Part shown: piece after piece, positions 16,411-25,817 of the stretch
How the letters are laid out: each line of letters starts with the position of its first letter
How positions within the stretch are numbered: the first letter of the stretch is position 1
Assembly: GCF_004361815.1 (NCBI RefSeq)
Contig: NZ_SNWA01000001.1
Location: 4,278,001-4,342,000, forward strand
Direction of reading: 5' to 3'
Source of the DNA: Paraburkholderia sp. BL10I2N1
GTDB lineage: Bacteria > Pseudomonadota > Gammaproteobacteria > Burkholderiales > Burkholderiaceae
Length of the DNA: 64,000 nt
Notes under the pieces: generated by a model
The model's database searches: none
Told to the model about the DNA's origin: nothing
Seen by the model: only the letters and a program-made list of their open reading frames with translations
Made by a program: the position numbers and the translations under genes

Positions 16411-16449
16411 GCAGTGTGAATGCGATCTGATCGAGCGCAGCGAGCAGGC

Positions 16450-16476
16450 AAAAAAAGACCCGCTCGGGGCGGGTCT
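16450..16476 (-). terminator. Rho-independent terminator of the alpA operon
   Basis: On the minus strand an 8-bp stem AGACCCGC/GCGGGTCT with a 5-base loop is followed by a run of T. It lies 14 bp after the alpA stop codon, separating the alpA operon from the hcp cassette. Confidence 0.85.
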
Positions 16477-16489
16477 GGTGGTGTGGTGA

Positions 16490-16762
16490 TCATGCTTCCG
16501 ATCCCGTTTTCTTCGCCTTACTTGGCGGCTTGGGTATCTGATCTGCCGGTGCGGTCGGGTCGGGTTTCTGCATCTCTGCGGCACGATCTGCGATCCATTG
16601 ATTAACCTCGCTTTCACGCCAGCGCACCGCCTGCACGCTGATCTTGATCGGCTTGGGAAAAGTGCCTGCGGCGATCTTCAGATAGATCGTTCTGCCGCTC
16701 AGTCCGATGCGCTGCTCGACCTCTGCCATCCGTAACAGGCGGTCATTTTCAGGGGGTGTCAT
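16490..16762 (-). CDS. alpA: AlpA family phage regulatory protein
   Basis: A 90-aa AlpA/HTH_17-type DNA-binding protein, a class found in prophages and integrative elements, where members control excision or other phage genes. The MerR-like helix-turn-helix is clear: LLRMAEVEQRIGLSGRTIYLKIAAGTFPKPIKI, then VRWRESEVNQWI. The C-terminal 25 residues are a Lys/Pro-rich tail. Its ATG overlaps the stop of the upstream 71-aa gene (ATGA), so the two are translationally coupled. A strong terminator follows. No integrase gene is present nearby, so what it regulates here is unknown. Confidence 0.88.
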   Translation of the reverse strand: MTPPENDRLLRMAEVEQRIGLSGRTIYLKIAAGTFPKPIKISVQAVRWRESEVNQWIADRAAEMQKPDPTAPADQIPKPPSKAKKTGSEA

Positions 16763-16974
16763 GGCGACTCCGAATCGTCGTGTTGCTCGCTGGTCTCCCA
16801 GCCGTGCGGCAATGAACCGCCTTCGACATCGAACACGTTGATCACGAGAACTAGCAAGGCCAGTTGATTCGGTTCAAGGTGAATCTCGGCGCGTGATACA
16901 CCGCCTAAAATCTCACCGTCGCACCTGACTAGCGGCGGGGTCTCTGACAGGTCAACTTGAATTTTCCGGTTCAT
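16759..16974 (-). CDS. Hypothetical 71-aa phage-operon protein
   Basis: A 71-aa acidic protein (MNRKIQVDLSETPPLVRC, EIHLEPNQLALLVLVINVFD) with no recognised domain. It begins 8 bp after a zinc-ribbon-like gene and overlaps alpA by 4 bp, so it is the middle gene of a three-gene operon. The ribosome site GGTGAGG precedes the ATG at 16974, which excludes the longer Arg-rich reading from 17100. Function unknown. Confidence 0.65.
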   Translation of the reverse strand: MNRKIQVDLSETPPLVRCDGEILGGVSRAEIHLEPNQLALLVLVINVFDVEGGSLPHGWETSEQHDDSESP

Positions 16975-16982
16975 TGGGTGCC

Positions 16983-17210
16983 TCACCAGTTGGCGGGGTC
17001 GATGGCTTCTGCGGTGCCGAAGGTGCAAGGACCGCATAGGCCGGATTGATAGACGACGCGGCCAGCTTTTACACCGGTCACGCATGGCGACTCGTCGCAC
17101 ACCTCGCAGCGCGTGCCGTAGTCAGGCTCGAATGAATCGACCGCAGCGGGGTCAGCAGTTGATGCTGGCGGCGCGAGTTTCGCGCGCGCCTTCCTGCTTC
17201 GTGATGACAT
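16983..17210 (-). CDS. Small Cys-rich (zinc-ribbon-like) protein
   Basis: A 75-aa protein with a basic N terminus (SSRSRKARAKL) and a cysteine cluster CEVCDESPC followed 19 residues later by CGPC, giving a possible four- or five-Cys metal site. I do not recognise a named family. The ATG at 17210 follows GGAGA. It opens the minus-strand operon with the 71-aa gene and alpA, and its start faces the J gene fragment; it may be a phage accessory or transcription-related protein (inference). Confidence 0.62.
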   Translation of the reverse strand: MSSRSRKARAKLAPPASTADPAAVDSFEPDYGTRCEVCDESPCVTGVKAGRVVYQSGLCGPCTFGTAEAIDPANW

Positions 17211-17251
17211 GGGAAAGTCTCCGACTAGGGGCCGCAGTTCGCGACCAGATA

Positions 17252-19237
17252 ATGCAGGATCAGGGAGCGCACACCTGCGAAACACAGGACGGTAGCGAAC
17301 TGATCTATCCGTACTCGGCGCTCGCAGGGGTGCAGGTGGACGCCTCGACGTTCCGCGCGATCCCTAAGCAGTCGTTCGACACGCGCATGCTGCGGGTGCA
17401 GATTCCGTCGAACTACGATCCGATCTCGCGCGAGTATCCCGGCGTATGGGACGGCACCTTTAGAGTCGCGTGGACCGATAACCCTGCGTGGATTTTCTAT
17501 GACGTGGCAGTGACGCGCCGCTATGGCCTCGGTGCGTACCTGAATCCGCAACTGATGGACAAGTGGACGCTGTACGACATCAGCCAATACTGTGATGGCA
17601 TGGTGGCGGATGGCTTCGGCGGACTAGAGCCGCGCTACACCTGCAACGTCTACATTCAGGAACGCGCCGACGCCATCGCAGTGATGCAGCAGTTCGCGAG
17701 CATCTTTAACGGCATGCTTTTCTGGTCCGGTGGTGCGCTCACCGTGACGGCAGACCGGCCTTCTGATCCGGTGATGGCCTTCACACCTGCCAGCGTCATC
17801 AACGGCGAATTCGGCTATGTGGGCACGCCACTGAACCAGCGGCACACGGTCGCGCTGGTGACATGGAACAATCCTGCGAACCGCTACGAGCAGGAAATTG
17901 AGTACGTAGAGGACGGCGAATCAATCGCGCAGTTCGGCCTGCGGGAAGCCGAAGTGCTGGCCTTCGGATGCACCTCGCGGGGCCTCGCGCACCGCATCGG
18001 TCGTAGCATCCTGCTAACCGAGCAGATGCTTTCAGAAACGGTGTCGTTCAAGACTGGCGTGAATGCGGCCTTCATGCGACCCGGCGACGTGTTCACGACG
18101 ACCGACCCGACGCGCGCAGGTGCGCGCAATGGTGGCCGCATCCTTGGCGGTGACGCTTCTACGGTCGCGCTCGATGCACCTGTGACGATCACTGCCGGGG
18201 TCAGTTATCGGCTGTCAGTGATGCTGCCGAATGGACGGCTTGAGACCCGCGACGTGTTCGGCGCGCTCAGTGGTGATCAGACCCAGCTAACCGTAGCGCC
18301 GCCGTTCTCGCTGCCGGTCTCCCGCATGGGCGTCTGGTCCCTGTGGGCGTCCAATCTGCAAAGCGAGCTATGGCGGTGTCTGTCGCTGACCGAGGATGAA
18401 GACGGCAACATTCAGGTCAACGGGGTGATGTATAACGCGAGCAAGTTTGCGGCAATCGAGCAGGGGCTTGCGCTCGAAATGCCTGAAACGTCGATCATTG
18501 ATCCGTTCAACATTGCGCCGCCGTCTGAACTGAACCTGACCGAAAGCCTGTATCAAATCTCACCGGTCATTGTTGGCGCGCGCGTGACGTTTTCATGGCT
18601 CGCGCCGACTGGCGCGATCCGCTTTCAGGTCGCGTATCAGTCCGCGACAGGTTCCCCGGTGGTGGAAGAAACCGGGATGAACAGCATCGACGTTCAGCCG
18701 ACTACACCCGGCATGTGGTTTTTCACTGTGTGGGCGGTCAACAGTCTCGGCATCATGTCGCGGCCTGCGTCGATCCAGCGCGAACTGTACGGCCTGAATC
18801 GACCGCCTCAGAACGTGCAGCAGTTCCAGCTTGACATCATCAACGACAGCGCGAATCTGACGTGGCAACTTGCGACGGACCTTGATGTGCTGGTGGGCGG
18901 ACAGTTGCTTATCCGCTATTCGCCGCGCATGTCCACGCTGGTGACGTGGGAAGAATCCAGCGAGATCGCACGCTTTGCAGGGTCCGCGAGTAACGGCTTT
19001 GTGCCGCTGATGAAAGGCACCTACCTTGCGAAGTATGAGAATTCGTCAGGCTGGCTCTCAATCGACGCGACGATGATTGTCAGCACGACGGGACCGCTGC
19101 GCGATATGAACGTGGTCGCGGAACTGCCGCAGGAACCTTTGTTCCTTGGCGAACACATCAACACGGTGGTGCGGTATGGCGTGCTGTATGTGGACACGAC
19201 GCCTGAGGGCTGCGGTTCGCGGCCAGGCATTCCATGA
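17252..19237 (+). pseudogene. Phage tail tip protein J (host specificity), internal fragment
   Basis: About 660 residues match the central part of lambda-type tail protein J: SELIYPYSALAGVQVDAS, then VQIPSNYDPISREYPGVWDG, NPAWIFYDVAVTRRYGLG, and later SRGLAHRIGRSILLTEQML and fibronectin-like repeats. Full-length J proteins exceed 1000 aa. Here the N-terminal domain is missing (homology begins near 17290) and the C terminus ends abruptly at a junction with an unrelated BON-domain remnant near 19230. No other tail or head genes flank it. It is a decayed prophage relic, although the frame is still open. Confidence 0.85.
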
Positions 19238-19374
19238 TCAAGATTGCTCGTTCAGGAGAACTCACGCTTGTCGGATGGGTACCCGCGCGTGAACAGATCG
19301 CGCTGGCCGAACGGAGCGCGAACAAGGTGGACGGCGTCACCTCGGCGAACAACCTGCTCTCGCGTGGTCGTTGA
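19234..19374 (+). pseudogene. BON-domain protein C-terminal remnant
   Basis: The 46-codon frame ends with GELTLVGWVPAREQIALAERSANKVDGVTSANNLL, the typical second half of a BON (OsmY-like) domain. The first half and any signal peptide are missing, replaced by the end of the J fragment; the frames overlap as ATGA at 19234-19237. It probably marks the right-hand edge of the inserted or rearranged segment that began in the chemoreceptor gene. Confidence 0.65.
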
Positions 19375-19635
19375 AATCGAATGGATGCGCCGCGCAGGCG
19401 ACGCTCGAAGATTGAATCTGGTCAAGGTTTTCAAACCGGCGCCGGCAGGGACGCTTTAATAGTAAGTGACCTCGATGGATTTCACCCCGCGGCTCTCGCA
19501 GACAGAGTCGAGAACTGAGTGCGGCATGTGTTCCGGAACACGCACACGGCCTATCGGATGCCGGACCGCAGCGCGTCTTTCGCCGTTCGACCAGCCTTTG
19601 TTGTCTGTTCACGCGTGTTAGCGATTGCTGCAGAC

Positions 19636-19667
19636 TTTTTTGTGCGCCGATAGCGCACAAAAAAAAA
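19636..19667. terminator. Bidirectional terminator hairpin
   Basis: TTTTTTGTGCGC and GCGCACAAAAAA form a 12-bp stem with a CGATA loop, with T runs on both strands. It can end transcripts entering from either side of the relic region. Confidence 0.75.
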
Positions 19668-19687
19668 GCGTCACATAACCGTGACGC
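19668..19687 (-). terminator. Second hairpin, minus-strand terminator
   Basis: GCGTCAC and GTGACGC pair around ATAACC. On the minus strand the stem is followed immediately by nine T residues, so it would terminate minus-strand transcripts. No minus-strand gene now lies just upstream, so it may be a leftover. Confidence 0.6.
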
Positions 19688-19695
19688 CTTAAAAA

Positions 19696-19726
19696 GTTCT
19701 AGCCATTCCGAGGGCCGTGCTAGAAC
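19696..19726. repeat. Inverted repeat GTTCTAGC...GCTAGAAC
   Basis: Perfect 8-bp arms separated by 15 bp, next to the two terminator hairpins at the edge of the relic region. It could be an operator, a recombination site or another hairpin; nothing decides between these. Confidence 0.35.
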
Positions 19727-20049
19727 CTGAGAGACGGGATCCGAAATCCGATTTCCTCATCTGGCTCTGCTCGAACCCTTGTGCTCCAGCCTTGAAACCC
19801 GCACCGGCGCGGTTCAGACATGCTTTGAAAGGATTCCAAAAGCATCGACAGAACATCGATTTTCGAAATGAAATTCCATTTTTTATGTTTATGCTGACTA
19901 AGTCAAGCAAAATGTCGTCCCACTGTACGCGCCACGGCACCAGATTCGCTACAATGAATCTTCAGATGAAACTCGCTCCGAAGGCCCCGCCGAGAGGGCT
20001 TCCGGGCGTCGATGGGATAGATTGGGACCCATCGGCACAATCAAAAAAA

Positions 20050-20064
20050 TGAAATACAGTTCCA
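20050..20064. promoter_or_regulatory. Possible IclR-type operator
   Basis: TGAAAT-ACA-GTTCCA is an imperfect palindrome resembling the TGGAAY-N3-RTTCCA type bound by several IclR-family proteins. It is 10 bp upstream of the IclR start codon, consistent with autoregulation. Four of six arm positions are symmetric, so support is modest. Confidence 0.35.
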
Positions 20065-20074
20065 TAAAAACGAA

Positions 20075-20911
20075 ATGAGCCTGCAACGGACACCCACGCA
20101 CATCACCGATCCACTGAAGGACAAGGACGGTTCCGCCGACGAAGTGACCGCGCTCGCGCGCGGCATCACCGTGCTCAGGCAGATTGCCGCTGCCGACGCA
20201 CCCCTCAGTAACCGCGAACTGACCGAACTGACGGGGATTCCGAAGCCGACCGTGTCCCGCATTACCGCGACGCTCGTCGGCGCCGGCTTTCTGTTCCGGC
20301 TGCCGGACAGCGAGCGCTTCGTCCTCACCGCCTCCGTGCTCGAACTGAGCAACGGCTTCCTGCGCAACTTCGATATCCGCGCACGCTCGCGGCCGTTCCT
20401 GATTGATCTGGCCGAGCGCACTTCGCTGTCGGTGCATCTGGCGGTACGCGACCGTCTGGACATGGTGGTCATCGATACCATCCGCCCGCGCTCGGCCGTG
20501 CTCGTGTCGCGACTGGAGGTCGGCTCGCGGATGGACATGTGCCGCACCGCCGTCGGTCGAGCCTACATGGCCGCGTTGAGCGAGCCGGAGCGGCAACGGC
20601 TGCTCGTCGGCCTGCAGGCGGCCGCCGGGGAAGATTGGGCGCATCTCGGCACCCGCCTCGACGACGCCTTGCAGGAAACCATCGCCCAGGGCTACGCGAT
20701 TGCGACCGGCGAATGGCACGAAAACCTCAACGCGGTCGCCGTAGGCTTCATCGGCCCATCCGGCGAACGCTATGCGGTCAACTGCGGCGGCGCGGCGCAT
20801 CAGTGCCCGCGCGACTGGCTCACGTCGCGCGCCGTGCCAGCCCTCATCGAATGCATCGGGAAAATCGTGCGCGAGATTGGCGGCGCGCCCGGCCAGCGTC
20901 TCGACGATTGA
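20075..20911 (+). CDS. IclR family transcriptional regulator
   Basis: A 278-aa IclR-type regulator. The N-terminal winged helix-turn-helix covers about residues 25-85 (RGITVLRQIA, LSNRELTELTGIPKPTVSRITATLVGAGFL). The GAF-like effector domain follows with LIDLAERTSLSVHLAVRDRLDMVVIDT, VGSRMDMCRTAVGRAYMAAL and AVAVGFIGPSGERYAVNCGG. The ATG at 20075 gives the usual length. It is separated by 374 bp from mdtA on the same strand. No catabolic gene is adjacent, so the target and ligand cannot be assigned; control of the efflux operon is possible but unproven. Confidence 0.93.
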   Translation: MSLQRTPTHITDPLKDKDGSADEVTALARGITVLRQIAAADAPLSNRELTELTGIPKPTVSRITATLVGAGFLFRLPDSERFVLTASVLELSNGFLRNFDIRARSRPFLIDLAERTSLSVHLAVRDRLDMVVIDTIRPRSAVLVSRLEVGSRMDMCRTAVGRAYMAALSEPERQRLLVGLQAAAGEDWAHLGTRLDDALQETIAQGYAIATGEWHENLNAVAVGFIGPSGERYAVNCGGAAHQCPRDWLTSRAVPALIECIGKIVREIGGAPGQRLDD

Positions 20912-21285
20912 GACATCGAATCCCCGGTTGCAGTCGCCGCGGGTGTAACTCAGGTAACCAATCGAAAAATACGCCGCTGGACTGTAACAAGCCGGGGGAC
21001 GTAGCATCATGCTTTCAGCGCGGCGGCGCCCGTTGCAACGCCGGCAAACTGGTTCGACCCGGTGTGTTCACCTGTCGAGCGCAGTCATACTCGCAACGAC
21101 GCGCCTTAACATCTTTTCCCCGCGCCTCGCGTAGCATCGCATCGAGCGAGGCATCGGCATGGGTCAATATCACGGCGCTCATGAACGTCACCTGACGCCT
21201 TCTGTTGTCTATCGCCTGCTACCCAGCTTATCGCGTCGCGCAACGCGCCCTTGCTCAACTACACGCCAGCCACCTGAACGAACTG
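20912..21285. other. Intergenic region upstream of mdtA
   Basis: This 374-bp stretch should contain the mdtABC promoter. No gene, clear -35/-10 pair or strong palindrome was recognised. An upstream in-frame start at 21205 exists but lacks family support. Confidence 0.45.
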
Positions 21286-22668
21286 ATGGACGAACAACAA
21301 AAGCATCCGGAAACGCCGCGCAGCATTGACCCCGCCCGCCAATCGCCTGAACCGGCAGGGCCAGCCGGCACGCCTCGCGTTCCGCCGGGCGCGAAACCGC
21401 ATCGGGCCCGCACGATCGGGTTGATCGTCTCGGCCCTGGTGATCGCGGGTATCGTGCTGGTGCGCTGGCATCCATGGGGGAGCGATCCGAGCGCCGCACA
21501 GGCGCCCGGCGGCGCCAGTGGCGCGCGCGCTGGCCTCGGCGCCGCGGGCCTTGCCAACATGCCTCAGCCGGTGCACGTCGCTAGCGTGACACAGGGCGAC
21601 ATGCCGGTTGTGCTAACAGCGCTCGGCACCGTCACCCCGCTTGCCAACGTCACCGTGCGCACGCAGCTGAGCGGCACCCTGCAGACTGTCGCCTTCCAGG
21701 AAGGCCAGATGGTCAAGAAGGGTGACCTGCTTGCGCAGATCGACCCGCGCCCGTTCCAGATATCGCTCGCCAACGCGCAGGGCACGCTGGCGAGAGACGA
21801 AGCCCTGCTGCAAACCGCGCGCCTCGACCTGAAGCGCTATCAGACGCTGCTCGCGCAGGACTCCATCGCGAGCCAGCAGGTGGACACGCAGGCCTCGCTC
21901 GTCAGGCAGTACGAAGGCACCGTCAAAGCGGACCAGGCGAACGTCGACACCTTCAAGCTCGACCTCATCTATGCGCGCATCACGGCGCCGGTGTCGGGCC
22001 GCGTCGGCCTGCGCCAGGTCGATCCGGGCAATTACGTGACCTCGGGCGACACCAACGGCATCGTCGTCATCACGCAGCTGCAGCCGATCAGCGTGCTCTT
22101 TACGACATCCGAAGACAACCTGCCCGCCATCATGAAACAGATTCACGCGGGCACGAGAATGTCGGCCACCGCCTACGACCGCAGCAACACCACCGCACTG
22201 GAATCGGGCTACCTCGATACGTTCGACAACCAGATCGACACCACCACCGGCACCCTCAAGATGCGCGCGCTGTTCCCGAACCCCGACAACGGGCTGTTCC
22301 CGAACCAGTTCGTCAATACGCGCCTGCTCGTCGACGTCGTCAAGAGCGCGACCATCGTGCCAACCTCAGCGGTGCTGAACGGGTCAATGGGGCGGTTCGT
22401 GTATATCGTGAAACCGGACAACACGGTGACCGTGCGTACGGTCAAGATCGGCCCGGTCGATGGCGAGCGCACCAGCATCCAGTCGGGCCTCGCGCTTGGC
22501 GAGCGCGTCGTGATCGACGGTTCGGACCGGCTGCGCGAAGGCTCGAAGATCACGATTCCCGCAGAACGGCCGAGGGCTGCAGCGGGCGCATCCGGTGCTG
22601 CCGCGGCGTCCGGCGCATCGGGCGCGCAGGCCCACCGTCACAAACGCGCGGCGCAAGCCTCGGAATAA
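21286..22668 (+). CDS. mdtA: RND efflux membrane fusion protein MdtA
   Basis: A 460-aa periplasmic adaptor of a tripartite resistance-nodulation-division pump. After a cytoplasmic N terminus there is one membrane anchor (TIGLIVSALVIAGIVLV). The lipoyl/barrel-sandwich domain follows (VRTQLSGTLQTVAFQEGQMVKKGDLLAQIDPRPFQISL), then the alpha-hairpin, the continuation ITAPVSGRVGLRQVDPGNYV, and the beta-barrel and membrane-proximal domains. The C terminus is an Ala/Gly-rich tail ending in His/Arg. The ATG at 21286 avoids 27 residues lacking family character. It is the first gene of mdtABC, with mdtB 17 bp downstream. The outer-membrane partner is not encoded here. Confidence 0.9.
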   Translation: MDEQQKHPETPRSIDPARQSPEPAGPAGTPRVPPGAKPHRARTIGLIVSALVIAGIVLVRWHPWGSDPSAAQAPGGASGARAGLGAAGLANMPQPVHVASVTQGDMPVVLTALGTVTPLANVTVRTQLSGTLQTVAFQEGQMVKKGDLLAQIDPRPFQISLANAQGTLARDEALLQTARLDLKRYQTLLAQDSIASQQVDTQASLVRQYEGTVKADQANVDTFKLDLIYARITAPVSGRVGLRQVDPGNYVTSGDTNGIVVITQLQPISVLFTTSEDNLPAIMKQIHAGTRMSATAYDRSNTTALESGYLDTFDNQIDTTTGTLKMRALFPNPDNGLFPNQFVNTRLLVDVVKSATIVPTSAVLNGSMGRFVYIVKPDNTVTVRTVKIGPVDGERTSIQSGLALGERVVIDGSDRLREGSKITIPAERPRAAAGASGAAAASGASGAQAHRHKRAAQASE

Positions 22669-22685
22669 GGCACGGCTGATAACGC

Positions 22686-25600
22686 ATGAATCCATCCCGC
22701 GCTTTTATTCTGCGCCCGGTCGGCACCGCCCTGCTGATGGCGGCGATCATGCTGGTAGGGCTTGTCGCGCTGCGCTTCCTGCCGCTTTCGGCGCTGCCTG
22801 AAGTCGACTACCCGACCATCCAGGTGCAGACCTTCTATCCGGGCGCGAGCCCGGACGTGATGACGTCGTCCGTGACCGCGCCGCTCGAACGGCAGTTCGG
22901 ACAGATGCCCTCGCTCAATCAGATGTCGTCGCAAAGCTCCGCGGGTTCGTCGATCATCACGCTGCAGTTCAGTCTCGACCTGCCGCTCGATATCGCCGAA
23001 CAGGAAGTGCAGGCGGCGATCAACGCGGCGGGCAACCTGCTGCCGTCCGACCTGCCCGCGCCGCCGATCTACGCCAAGGTCAATCCGGCCGACGCGCCGA
23101 TCATCACGCTCGCGATCACGTCGAAGACGCTGCCCCTCACCCAGGTGCAGGATCTCGCCGACACCCGTCTCGCCCAGAAAATCTCGCAGGTAGCGGGCGT
23201 CGGTCTCGTGAGCCTGTCGGGCGGCCAGCGGCCGGCGGTGCGCATCCAGGCGAACCCGCGTGCGCTCGCAGCGTATGGCCTGAATCTGGACGACCTGCGC
23301 ACGACGGTCTCGAACCTGAACGTCAATACGCCAAAGGGCAATTTCGACGGCCCGAGCCGTTCGTACACGATCAACTCGAACGACCAGCTGACCGACGCCG
23401 CGGCCTATCAGGACGCAGTGATCGCCTACAAGGCAGGCCGCCCGGTCATGCTCACCGACGTCGCGAGAATCATCGAGGGCGCGGAAAACACCAAGCTCGG
23501 CGCATGGGTCGACAACACGCCGGCGATCATTCTGAACGTGCAGCGCCAGCCGGGCGCCAACGTGATCCAGGTGGTCGACAACATCAAGAAGCTGCTGCCG
23601 CAACTGCAGCAGTCGCTGCCGGCCTCGCTCGACGTCGAAATCGTCACTGACCGCACCACCACCATCCGCGCGTCGGTGCGCGACGTGCAGTTCGAACTGC
23701 TGATGTCGGTCGTGCTCGTCGTGCTCGTGATGTACCTGTTCCTCGCCAACATCTATGCGACGATCATCCCGAGCCTGTCGGTGCCGCTGTCGCTGATCGG
23801 CACGCTCGCCGTGATGTACCTGTGCGGCTTCTCGCTCGACAACCTGTCTTTGATGGCGCTGACGATCGCAACCGGCTTCGTCGTCGACGATGCGATCGTG
23901 ATGATCGAGAACATCGCGCGCTACGTGGAGGACGGCGACCCGCCGCTCGAGGCCGCGCTGAAAGGCTCGAAACAGATCGGCTTCACGATCATCTCGCTGA
24001 CGGTCTCGCTGATCGCGGTGCTGATTCCGCTGCTGTTCATGGGCGACGTGGTCGGACGCCTGTTCCACGAATTCGCGATCACGCTGGCGGTGACGATCGT
24101 CATTTCGGCGGTCGTCTCGCTGACGCTCGTGCCAATGATGTGCGCGAAGCTGCTGCGTCACACGCCGCCGAAAGAAAGCCACCGCTTCGAAGCGAAAGCG
24201 CACCAGTTCATCGACTATGTGATTGCGCGTTACGCGGTGGCGTTGACGTGGGTGCTGAACCGTCAGCGCGCGACGCTCTTCGTCGCGCTGCTGACGCTCG
24301 TGCTCACGGCCCTGCTATACGTGGTGATTCCCAAAGGTTTCTTCCCCGTGCAGGACACCGGCGTGATCCAGGCGATCACGCAGGCGCCGCAGTCGGTGTC
24401 GTACGCGTCGATGGCAGAGCGGCAGCAGGAACTCGCCGCACAGATCCTGAAGAATCCGGACGTGGAAAGCCTGACGTCGTTCATCGGCGTCGACGGCAGC
24501 AACATCACGCTAAATAGCGGCCGGATGCTGATCAACCTGAAGCCGCGCGACGACCGCAGCAATTCCGCGAGCGACGTGATCCGCCAGTTGCAGAAAGATG
24601 TCGCGCATATTCCGGGGGCGGCGCTGTACATGCAGCCGGTGCAGGATCTGACCATCGATTCGACGGTCAGCCCGACGCAGTATCAGTTCATGCTGACGGA
24701 CCCTAACATCACGGAATTCGCCACCTGGATGCCGAAGCTGATCGACCGGCTGAAGCAGTCGCCTGAACTCGCCGACGTCGCCACCGACCTGCAGGAAAAC
24801 GGCCAGTCGGTATTCGTCGAAATCGACCGCCCAACCGCCGCGCGCTACGGCATCACGCCCGCCACCGTCGACAACGCGCTATACGATGCGTTCGGCCAGC
24901 GCATCATCTCGACGATCTTCACGCAGTCGAACCAGTATCGCGTGATTCTCGAAGCCAAACCGGAGATGCAGCATTACGTCGAGTCGCTGAATTCGATCTT
25001 TCTGCCGTCGGCAACATCGACGGGCGGACAGGTGCCGCTGTCGGCCATCGCGAGTTTCCATGAACGGCCGGCGCCCCTCCTCGTCACGCACCTGAGCCAG
25101 TTCCCGGCGACCACCGTGTCGTTCAACCTGGCACCGGGCGCGTCGCTCGGCGCGGCAGTCAAGGCGATCGGACAGGCGGAAAAGGACATCGGCCTGCCCG
25201 CTTCGTTCCAGACACGTTTCCAGGGCGCGGCGCTCGCGTTCCAGGCATCGCTCGCGAACGAGCTGTTCCTGATCCTCGCGGCAATCGTCACGATGTATAT
25301 CGTGCTCGGCGTGCTGTATGAGAGCTTCATCCATCCGATCACGATCCTCTCGACGCTGCCATCGGCGGGCGTGGGCGCCCTGCTCGCGCTCCTCATCACC
25401 GGGCACGATCTCGACATCATCGGCATCATCGGTATCGTGCTACTGATCGGTATCGTGAAGAAGAACGCGATCATGATGATCGACTTCGCGCTCGAAGCCG
25501 AGCGCGAACACGGCAAGCCGCCGCGCGAGGCCATCTATCAGGCCGCGCTGCTGCGCTTCCGGCCGATCCTGATGACGACGATGGCCGCCCTGCTCGGCGC

Positions 25601-25814
25601 GCTGCCGCTGATGCTCGGCACCGGCGCGGGTTCCGAACTGCGGCACCCGCTCGGCATCGCGATCGCCGGCGGTCTGATCGTGAGCCAGTTGCTGACGCTC
25701 TTCACCACGCCCGTGATCTATCTCGGCTTCGATTCGCTGGCACGCCGCGCCCGTGCGCGTTTTCATCGCGGCGATGCAACCCCGACGCCGCCTGCCGCCG
25801 ATGCGGGGAACTGA
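22686..25814 (+). CDS. mdtB: RND efflux transporter subunit MdtB
   Basis: A 1042-aa inner-membrane proton/drug antiporter of the MdtBC type. The N terminus [23 protein letters not shown] is diagnostic of MdtB/MuxB-like proteins. Two repeats of six helices surround large periplasmic loops. The helix-4 proton relay is present as [17 protein letters not shown], and the second half has [19 protein letters not shown]. Length equals E. coli MdtB (1040). MdtB and MdtC form a hetero-trimer in enterobacteria, exporting bile salts, novobiocin and related compounds. The gene is 3 bp before mdtC, so expression should be coupled. Confidence 0.93.
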   Translation: MNPSRAFILRPVGTALLMAAIMLVGLVALRFLPLSALPEVDYPTIQVQTFYPGASPDVMTSSVTAPLERQFGQMPSLNQMSSQSSAGSSIITLQFSLDLPLDIAEQEVQAAINAAGNLLPSDLPAPPIYAKVNPADAPIITLAITSKTLPLTQVQDLADTRLAQKISQVAGVGLVSLSGGQRPAVRIQANPRALAAYGLNLDDLRTTVSNLNVNTPKGNFDGPSRSYTINSNDQLTDAAAYQDAVIAYKAGRPVMLTDVARIIEGAENTKLGAWVDNTPAIILNVQRQPGANVIQVVDNIKKLLPQLQQSLPASLDVEIVTDRTTTIRASVRDVQFELLMSVVLVVLVMYLFLANIYATIIPSLSVPLSLIGTLAVMYLCGFSLDNLSLMALTIATGFVVDDAIVMIENIARYVEDGDPPLEAALKGSKQIGFTIISLTVSLIAVLIPLLFMGDVVGRLFHEFAITLAVTIVISAVVSLTLVPMMCAKLLRHTPPKESHRFEAKAHQFIDYVIARYAVALTWVLNRQRATLFVALLTLVLTALLYVVIPKGFFPVQDTGVIQAITQAPQSVSYASMAERQQELAAQILKNPDVESLTSFIGVDGSNITLNSGRMLINLKPRDDRSNSASDVIRQLQKDVAHIPGAALYMQPVQDLTIDSTVSPTQYQFMLTDPNITEFATWMPKLIDRLKQSPELADVATDLQENGQSVFVEIDRPTAARYGITPATVDNALYDAFGQRIISTIFTQSNQYRVILEAKPEMQHYVESLNSIFLPSATSTGGQVPLSAIASFHERPAPLLVTHLSQFPATTVSFNLAPGASLGAAVKAIGQAEKDIGLPASFQTRFQGAALAFQASLANELFLILAAIVTMYIVLGVLYESFIHPITILSTLPSAGVGALLALLITGHDLDIIGIIGIVLLIGIVKKNAIMMIDFALEAEREHGKPPREAIYQAALLRFRPILMTTMAALLGALPLMLGTGAGSELRHPLGIAIAGGLIVSQLLTLFTTPVIYLGFDSLARRARARFHRGDATPTPPAADAGN

Positions 25815-25817
25815 GCG

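Larger units (their letters stand above)
19375..20049. other. Non-coding stretch after the prophage relic
   Basis: About 675 bp without a convincing gene. An open frame of 111 codons from 19717 has no family features. The stretch carries two hairpins and an inverted repeat, listed separately, then an AT-rich segment before the IclR gene that presumably contains its promoter. Confidence 0.55.

Noticed and set aside
19717..20052. 111-codon open frame before the IclR gene
   Set aside because: No ribosome site, no family features, and its composition changes abruptly in the AT-rich promoter-like segment.
22638..24203. Long minus-strand open frame opposite mdtB (and a similar one opposite mdtC, 25440-27398)
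   Set aside because: Arg/His/Asp-rich translations without family features, mirroring the codon bias of the real RND genes on the plus strand.
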